Of a DNA stretch of 27,989 nucleotides, positions 24,601 through 27,989 are shown in pieces. Within the stretch, counting starts at the first letter, position 1, and every line of letters starts with the position of its first letter. The DNA is from a virus: positions 1 through 27,989 of the IMG/VR virus record IMGVR_UViG_3300031565_000279. One strand, written 5' to 3'. Both the position numbers and the translations under genes were made by a program. Below the pieces are notes generated by a model. The model was not told the origin of the DNA and ran no database searches. It saw nothing but the letters and a program-made list of their open reading frames with translations.

Positions 24601-26149
24601 TGGTGATTTGTATGCAGATCAGCTTGATGCCCAGTCAGAAGCAGTAAAGAAACTCGGACCTGACGCAGAAGAGCTTGCCAAGAACATCAAAGAAGGCAAG
24701 GTCGCGATCATCGGTGCCAATGGCGAACTTGAAACAAACCTGGGAAATCTTGGGGCCGCTCTAACAGCCGTTTCCATTGGCACGACCAGACCAGATCTCG
24801 AAACCATGCTTCGCGGCCAGAAGCAGGCTATTGAGAACCAGTTCTGGATGGAAGATACCCAGGGCCAGAGGGCTCTTGGTACTGGCGCTTATGAGGGAAA
24901 GGGCCTCATTGAGTCCCAGTTCGGCATCGAGATGGCCACGAATCCGGTCGGTTCTGCCACAAGCGGTATTGCCAAGCAGGATCGGAAGGGTCTTGGCAAG
25001 CTCAAGGAAGACTATGCGGCCATCGATCAAGCCGCTGCCAAGGGCATTACGACTGCCAAGGCGTTTGTCTCAACAGCCGGTGCAGAATTCAACGCCACCC
25101 TGGATCCAACTGTTGTTGATGAATTCAACCGGGCCTTGGATTCAACGGTCAAGCTTGGCAACGAGATCAGTACCATCCAGATCGGTCGCGAGAACGCTCA
25201 CGCCGAGTACGCCGTGAAGCAATACAACCTCCAGCTCTTCCAGATGAACCGCTCCTACAAGGATGCGATCAACCTGCGGAAGTCTGCGTTTGGTAGCGGC
25301 GGATCTGGTCTTGGCGGCATCCAAGGGCAGCAGTGGGCACTCCAGCGAGAGTCCACTTCCCTTGGCCTGGGGATGAGCCAGAAGCAGATCAACTTCCAGA
25401 CCGCCACGGTTGGCCTGACCGTTGCCGGTGAGACCCCGGAGATGCGCGCCGCACGTATCAAGCAGCGCAAGCTGGAGGCTGAGTACGCCCAGAAGCAGCT
25501 CGACATCCAGGTGAAGCTCTATGGCCTCGAAGGCAAGGCATTCAAGATCAACGTGGATCGGTCGGTCTATGACCTGTCTCGCCAGATCGGCCTGCTGACA
25601 GAGGGTCGCGCAATCACCATCGATGACGTAAAGGCCCAGAAGAAGATCAAGGCCCTCAACATCGAGATGGGCAAGGAGATGAAGATCGTCAACCAGATCT
25701 TCAATCAGGCCCAGACCCGCGCGAACGACATGCTGGATCTGACCGGGAAGTTCGCGAACGAGCTGGTCAAGGATGCGGCTATCGTCTTCAACCAGCTCCT
25801 CTCGTACTACAGGCGGTACTACGAGATGCTCCCGAGGGGAGACAGTAACCCGACTCCGATTGGCGGCAACACCAGAAAGACGGAGGGGTTTGCCGGTGGA
25901 GCCCTCTTCACCGCAACCAGCGAGACAGACATCACCGTTGGTGAGGCTGGGACAGAGACAGTCGCCGTCCTGCGCAACCCCAGGAACGTCACCCCGAACG
26001 GTGCCGCAGGCGGACCCGCACCTATCGTCCTCACAGTCAACTTCAACAACGCCAAGGTCAGGAACGACGAAGACCTACGGACCATCGCACGAGAGGTTGA
26101 GCGGATCATGGGCCAGAGAGTCTCACTCCTCTTCGGGAGGAACCTCTAG
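18647..26149 (+). CDS. Tape measure protein (2500 aa)
   Basis: The longest gene of the window, directly after the chaperone pair. Tape measure proteins span the tail lumen and set tail length; at the usual ~0.15 nm per residue, 2500 residues predict a tail near 375 nm. The N-terminus (TLSVDVTAETQPALEALEAI) and long Ala/Glu/Lys/Gln-rich helical stretches are typical. A Gly/Pro-rich hinge lies near residues 1350-1385 (GGGGRPPAPPEGPGEEP). A strongly hydrophobic segment, about residues 1730-1776 (GAAAAGAVVSTGIGAITTGL onward), is the likely membrane-interacting part used in ejection. The C-terminus has GGALFTATSETDITVGEAGT, the usual G-E-x-G-x-E ending. No peptidase or lysozyme domain was recognised. 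Start ATG 18647 follows AGGA by 6-7 bases. Confidence 0.95.
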   Translation: MPEADNIGTLSVDVTAETQPALEALEAIEGRLSALAEKETKINIGIEKAETLLKFIDDAIQSIGELNKVAGEKPVLDIDVKKSITFVADAQLLKKSVEDALKGKFTVNIEIGNLDEIKGQLGGLSIPINGVVGNVTMGEGVQVQGAPVSMQGGGTTASAGAIKAREDLTRILEASSSDAAASIDRVYKSLQTKLSASDNPLPDASDRTGKLLNLINRFGEQFVPPERVRATAPSPSELAEMRKATGGPLGIDALKGLGFSRQAAVEMVNNQLAPIQQAFLQANPPGRTATQKSPLALAQEAISGGAISQPGPVPVQAAPAQSGRTERAPVSAPRSLPSLYAEIMARKEAEREAIPEPIAQKEVVPYDLADALKKRIITNGREPGAKQAFLEQQEKKLADLMAAPPIDGSGGAAAREQARTHRDRINAVQMSIDKAKADLANENVNLVDTPGESPITRPSPNARTQAEIDRKTKFLATQREELEYELANPQTRPALLEAQQNKIKGLQGSISTTSARLETLHRGARTDQSTPRAGVMGAELGPASAERDRANAEARANQDYVDSKLYGPLRSGSIDLVPLQHLAARGEFKNKGYQTTMEPVEEVMRKRRTREQRIANEQGDVIIDPETGKPKTQTKMRPVESLIELTPEMADQLPSSLPRHLAGYGKVRRAAPTDLFREAAGLLGGPEAEALVDEDLARNDSVTRAALNANLQFPNAGSRPVMTSKPTPGSIQNDERAARLMAELRAADPALARIADQIRISESGARRNEIAGETSDKALNRLFRTKGKDPLDVSERAVVQAYGQQTGQLIPADLLVRAIDATATSDRTSRGTFRGEMRRTRDPNTQEYVTTGFQPGSIQSELQRIVGTILTNPDYLEANPQNADLDVSQMGFKQMGAALRKTKAMVEIPNENPEKSPYQVPTDFGYLADMLGDIAGYDRNRTLAAGDSGRENVFMTTGTQAMSDAGRGDLTSKGVASDRAINTPAQMARDAQRTRAAALRRAKNVVSDLSITSPIGREKGITDIDFLNGVLGIKTSMVDEEGRSQGGPPDATVLKGIIGDNDVYDLLSSQFSAENKPTVGMDINPIIAVLDAELKKVTARRTSRRPSGIADREAPSTEAISYNAGAGRRMPERPWNLLAPETEAAFGFIAEQVPGFGVQVQLPTPEPRGRGLQRGSSTNAAKTGHFKSPSISGIRLPEGEVPTGKDLLTGPAFEALAPEVQAELRAMLEKRGDSGEITGYNPLSKLLQPEMKEQPPVHTGNQVRARFARDFPGEVAGSRSGSFDASSAREVVATIVDQIMGRPRATMSALDEEGTSTPARSILRGEGGEGGFAGTMNVNVINWPAALLAGSIGAGGGGRPPAPPEGPGEEPVEGEPPNAGEPPKPKEMARERAKRRKNISDRAVGTEADTNRIYSFEPDTKDLDLEGKDDSAGRYGEGGAYHAASRMSAARRQRILQSRKREQLIKPEGDESYAATEKRQEDLMSTLVDSAFAATRERSVQNKREAKSRTRIRMQPKVAHSAEEREAIRQDREQVSTFERIAKEANAAWDEQNDYVRTRGGYYGPRTQSPAAIRRRDRASLSTANAEIRGQFQDISDDEMAPIRASLRAANRSVPKRGFGPSLVDLITAKVGGEGFQSQLESLGKAERESADIQTLTRQRGVLLADKKVYQTEIDKSSTSAPRRAFLQGKIDEADKQLGHIAPAIKVATERFEKYSAEVTKGTTVMKSFGAAAAGAVVSTGIGAITTGLGMAIVGPMMGAVAQGMTMAIGPAIERALGRPGATAQMVGVGDQAVIAGRGNAELTQSAFAQSTAMTVAQTDILGQPIIDQATIEQGNINLAQMGGAAWANNRIKERGLQGIGTGTGGVLGSFFMQNPGAAQIIGGMFTDMPSVLNPPSMKSVYGEPQGGFEPITGYGEGTFGVGTPGTLDPQTWGTQANQPTPMAIPDIKAIIDFSKGMVTSTEQIDALNIGLERGGESVMKFTNRGDLYADQLDAQSEAVKKLGPDAEELAKNIKEGKVAIIGANGELETNLGNLGAALTAVSIGTTRPDLETMLRGQKQAIENQFWMEDTQGQRALGTGAYEGKGLIESQFGIEMATNPVGSATSGIAKQDRKGLGKLKEDYAAIDQAAAKGITTAKAFVSTAGAEFNATLDPTVVDEFNRALDSTVKLGNEISTIQIGRENAHAEYAVKQYNLQLFQMNRSYKDAINLRKSAFGSGGSGLGGIQGQQWALQRESTSLGLGMSQKQINFQTATVGLTVAGETPEMRAARIKQRKLEAEYAQKQLDIQVKLYGLEGKAFKINVDRSVYDLSRQIGLLTEGRAITIDDVKAQKKIKALNIEMGKEMKIVNQIFNQAQTRANDMLDLTGKFANELVKDAAIVFNQLLSYYRRYYEMLPRGDSNPTPIGGNTRKTEGFAGGALFTATSETDITVGEAGTETVAVLRNPRNVTPNGAAGGPAPIVLTVNFNNAKVRNDEDLRTIAREVERIMGQRVSLLFGRNL

Positions 26150-26953
26150 GTGGGTATCAAGCACACCTTCGTCAGCACCAAGGACCAGGGGACAGATAAC
26201 ACCCTGGTCTCGAAGAACGAGTGGAACGACGACCACGATCTCTCGGGCGTGGACATTCTGGATATCCCGACTACTGAGTCTGGGACTGGTCTTGTCCTAG
26301 CCCCAGACGGTTCGGGCGGCGTCGAGTTCCGGACCGAAGGTGGAGTGATCGACGGCAACGGAGTCCTGGCGCTCACCTACGGCACACCTCCGACAACCGG
26401 AGTGTCGGGCAAGGTGCTGCTGTACGCGAACTATATGCCAGCCACCCAGGTCATCCCGCGCATGACCAGCAACACGAACCCCAGCGGCACCGTGTCGTAC
26501 AGCTCCCAGTACGGCTCGTATCCGGGCTGGCACGCTTTCGACGACAACCAGACCTCTGGATGGCTCACCAACGGCGGCGGAGTTCCCTGCTACCTCGGCT
26601 ACCAATTCGACTCTGCCCAGACCATCGTCGCCTACAAACTCAAGGCGTGGAACCTCATCGGCGAGACGAACCGCCAGATCACGACGTGGACGCTGGAGGG
26701 CTCCAACAACGGGACCGACTGGACGACGCTCGACACGGTCACGGGCTACACCTGGGCCACGATCACCGAGTATTACTCCTTCACCGTAGACTCCCCCGGC
26801 TCGTACACCTATTACAAGATTGCGATCACGGCCAACTTCGGAGGCGATGCCTACACCGGGATCGGCGGCGTCTACATGTACCCGATCGGGACAGTCGTCG
26901 GCCTGTACGCGATGGCATCCGATGACAGCATCACGATGGTCAGCCAGTTCTAG
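26150..26953 (+). CDS. Tail protein with discoidin/F5-8C-like carbohydrate-binding domain (267 aa)
   Basis: A 267-residue protein from GTG 26150, the base after the tape measure stop, with GGGAGG (26135-26140) nine bases upstream. The N-terminus KHTFVSTKDQGTDNTLVSKN followed by EWNDDHDLSG is a common phage tail-protein attachment segment. Residues ~102-246 fit a discoidin (F5/8 type C, CBM32-like) jelly roll: GWHAFDDNQTSGWLT, YLGYQFDSAQTIVAYKLKAW, TTWTLEGSNNGTDWTTLDTV and a late YYKIAITAN strand. Such domains bind galactose-type or other glycans, so it may recognise host surface sugar. It occupies the place where a distal tail protein is expected. The domain part is clearly richer in G+C than the tape measure. 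It could also bind the phage's own glycan. Confidence 0.8.
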   Translation: MGIKHTFVSTKDQGTDNTLVSKNEWNDDHDLSGVDILDIPTTESGTGLVLAPDGSGGVEFRTEGGVIDGNGVLALTYGTPPTTGVSGKVLLYANYMPATQVIPRMTSNTNPSGTVSYSSQYGSYPGWHAFDDNQTSGWLTNGGGVPCYLGYQFDSAQTIVAYKLKAWNLIGETNRQITTWTLEGSNNGTDWTTLDTVTGYTWATITEYYSFTVDSPGSYTYYKIAITANFGGDAYTGIGGVYMYPIGTVVGLYAMASDDSITMVSQF

Positions 26954-27018
26954 GGAACCAACTATTCCGCGTAGATGAAGGCCCTGGCGACAAGGGTCCC
27001 CGCGCCGCGAGGTAGCAA

Positions 27019-27989
27019 ATGCCGACCTTCGATAGCGGCGTATTCGACAGTGGAACACTCGATGCCGGGCTCACCGTCTCGGCAGATCTTGATGTTGACT
27101 ACCAGATTCTCCCACCGGTCGGATCGAGTCTGGAGATCGACTATCAGGTCATCAACACGGTTGGGTCGAGCCTGGAGATCGACTATCACCTTGGAATGCA
27201 AGATGCGTTCCAGCCGTTCGCGTTCCAGGTGGACGCGTTCCAGGTCAAGGCTCCTGGTGTAGGGCTAACTCTTGTTGTTGGTTACGGGATCTTCGGCGAG
27301 ATCTCGTCGAGCGTTGAGATCGACTACCGCATCGGTACGGAACCGATCTATGCGGACCTTGGGACCGACTACCAGGTCTACGAAGCCTCGGCAGCCGATC
27401 AGATCATCGACTACCGGATCCACGTTGGGGAGTTGGTTGGCAACGAGGTCACGACCGACTATCTAACCTACGCTCATGTAGCTTCGTCCTATTTCCTCAT
27501 CGATTACCAGATCGTTGAGTTGGCCGGGGCTAGCCTTCTGGTTGATTACTCCGTTGACCCAAAGGCTTGGTCCACCATCACGTTCGATTATCGGATCATC
27601 GACGAGTCGGTTGGAATGGATCTGGAGGCCGATTACCAGATTCTGGACAAGGTCGGCTTGGATCTGGAGGAGGATTACGGGATCTACGGATCGTTGGTTG
27701 CGGGTGCCAGCCTGTCGGTCAACTACGCCATCGACGCCATCCGGAACGTCATCATCCGGTACGACGATGTAGACATCACCGCCGATCTCCTCTATCGGGA
27801 GTGCGAGTTCACCAGCCAGACGAACGGCTCGGTCGGGACCGCCTCCATCCTTCTCAAGGACACCCCGTTCACGCATAGCTTCACGACCGGGAAGAGGTTG
27901 GAGCTGTACATCGGGGCGGAGCTGATGTGGTCAGGCTTCGTATCCAATATCAGCCGTGAGTATCCGTTCTCGTATGAGGATCTTCAGGG
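27019..27989 (+). CDS. Minor tail protein with N-terminal DY-repeat region, 3' partial
   Basis: The frame from ATG 27019 (GAGG at 27009-27012, 6-base spacer) stays open to the window end: 323 codons with no stop. Residues ~20-240 are about 13 copies of a 14-16 residue unit of the form S-x-L-x-I-D-Y-x-I. The Asp-Tyr pairs are at 27, 41, 55, 102, 117, 131, 147, 162, 176, 190, 205 and 219, with GY at 88 and NY at 235. One interruption contains AFQPFAFQVDAFQ. From residue ~243 a non-repeated domain begins (IIRYDDVDITADLLYRECEF, then GTASILLKDTPF and LELYIGAELMWSGFVSNISR), which resembles siphoviral minor tail/baseplate hub proteins with OB-like strands. Role at the tail tip is inferred. Confidence 0.85.
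   Translation, partial: MPTFDSGVFDSGTLDAGLTVSADLDVDYQILPPVGSSLEIDYQVINTVGSSLEIDYHLGMQDAFQPFAFQVDAFQVKAPGVGLTLVVGYGIFGEISSSVEIDYRIGTEPIYADLGTDYQVYEASAADQIIDYRIHVGELVGNEVTTDYLTYAHVASSYFLIDYQIVELAGASLLVDYSVDPKAWSTITFDYRIIDESVGMDLEADYQILDKVGLDLEEDYGIYGSLVAGASLSVNYAIDAIRNVIIRYDDVDITADLLYRECEFTSQTNGSVGTASILLKDTPFTHSFTTGKRLELYIGAELMWSGFVSNISREYPFSYEDLQ
27090..27738 (+). repeat. ~13 degenerate 42-48-bp coding repeats (DY repeats)
   Basis: Units such as SSLEIDYQVINTVG and SSLEIDYHLGM recur every 14-16 codons through residues ~25-240 of the last gene. At the DNA level two neighbouring copies share GTCTGGAGATCGACTATCA-like cores (27128-27146 and 27170-27188 differ only in AGTCTG/AGCCTG), but most others have diverged, leaving mainly the Asp-Tyr codons. 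Alternating residues suggest one beta strand and turn per unit. Confidence 0.75.

Noticed and set aside
26975-27262. 95-codon plus-strand open frame near the end of the window
   Set aside because: Ser/Arg-rich wrong-frame translation overlapping the continuous repeat-containing frame that begins at 27019.

Overview
The window is a continuous, entirely forward-strand piece of the late (virion) region of a tailed dsDNA phage or prophage with a long non-contractile (siphovirus-type) tail. The order terminase, portal, protease/scaffold, HK97-fold capsid, adaptor, stopper, neck, tail terminator, tail tube, frameshifted chaperone, tape measure is diagnostic. Genes are tightly packed with 1-16 base overlaps, and GTG/TTG starts are frequent. 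G+C is moderately high (34 of 60 bases in one typical stretch, 23881-23940). The style resembles phages of Actinobacteria, but nothing here fixes the host. No tRNA, rRNA, integrase, lysis gene, IS or CRISPR was seen.

Layout. (1) 1-3241: end of a small terminase/HTH gene, large terminase, a 69-residue ORF and portal. (2) 3234-7033: six tightly linked sugar genes (glycosyltransferase, NDP-sugar nucleotidyltransferase, two SAM methyltransferases, two GT2 glycosyltransferases). (3) 7127-11050: small beta-rich putative virion proteins, a cysteine-rich miniprotein, a 797-residue protein carrying 24 copies of a ~24-residue repeat, and a BppU-like domain protein, separated by hairpin-rich gaps. (4) 11221-12498: a GT4 glycosyltransferase overlapping the protease gene. 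(5) 12437-18638: protease-scaffold, capsid, connectors, tail tube and tail-assembly chaperones, the latter with a textbook -1 frameshift site. (6) 18647-26149: a 2500-residue tape measure protein. (7) 26150-27989: a discoidin-like carbohydrate-binding tail protein and the start of a minor tail protein whose N-terminal half is a 14-16 residue repeat; this last gene runs off the window.

Working model (inference): about 9.2 kb of accessory genes sit between portal and protease, where many siphoviruses have none. They encode both a pathway to make and transfer a methylated sugar and several surface-type beta proteins, including a long Ser/Thr-rich repeat protein. The simplest reading is a phage-encoded virion glycosylation system with its likely acceptor proteins next door. 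The other main points are the complete frameshift cassette at 18414-18449, a predicted tail of roughly 375 nm, and two unrelated repeat proteins.
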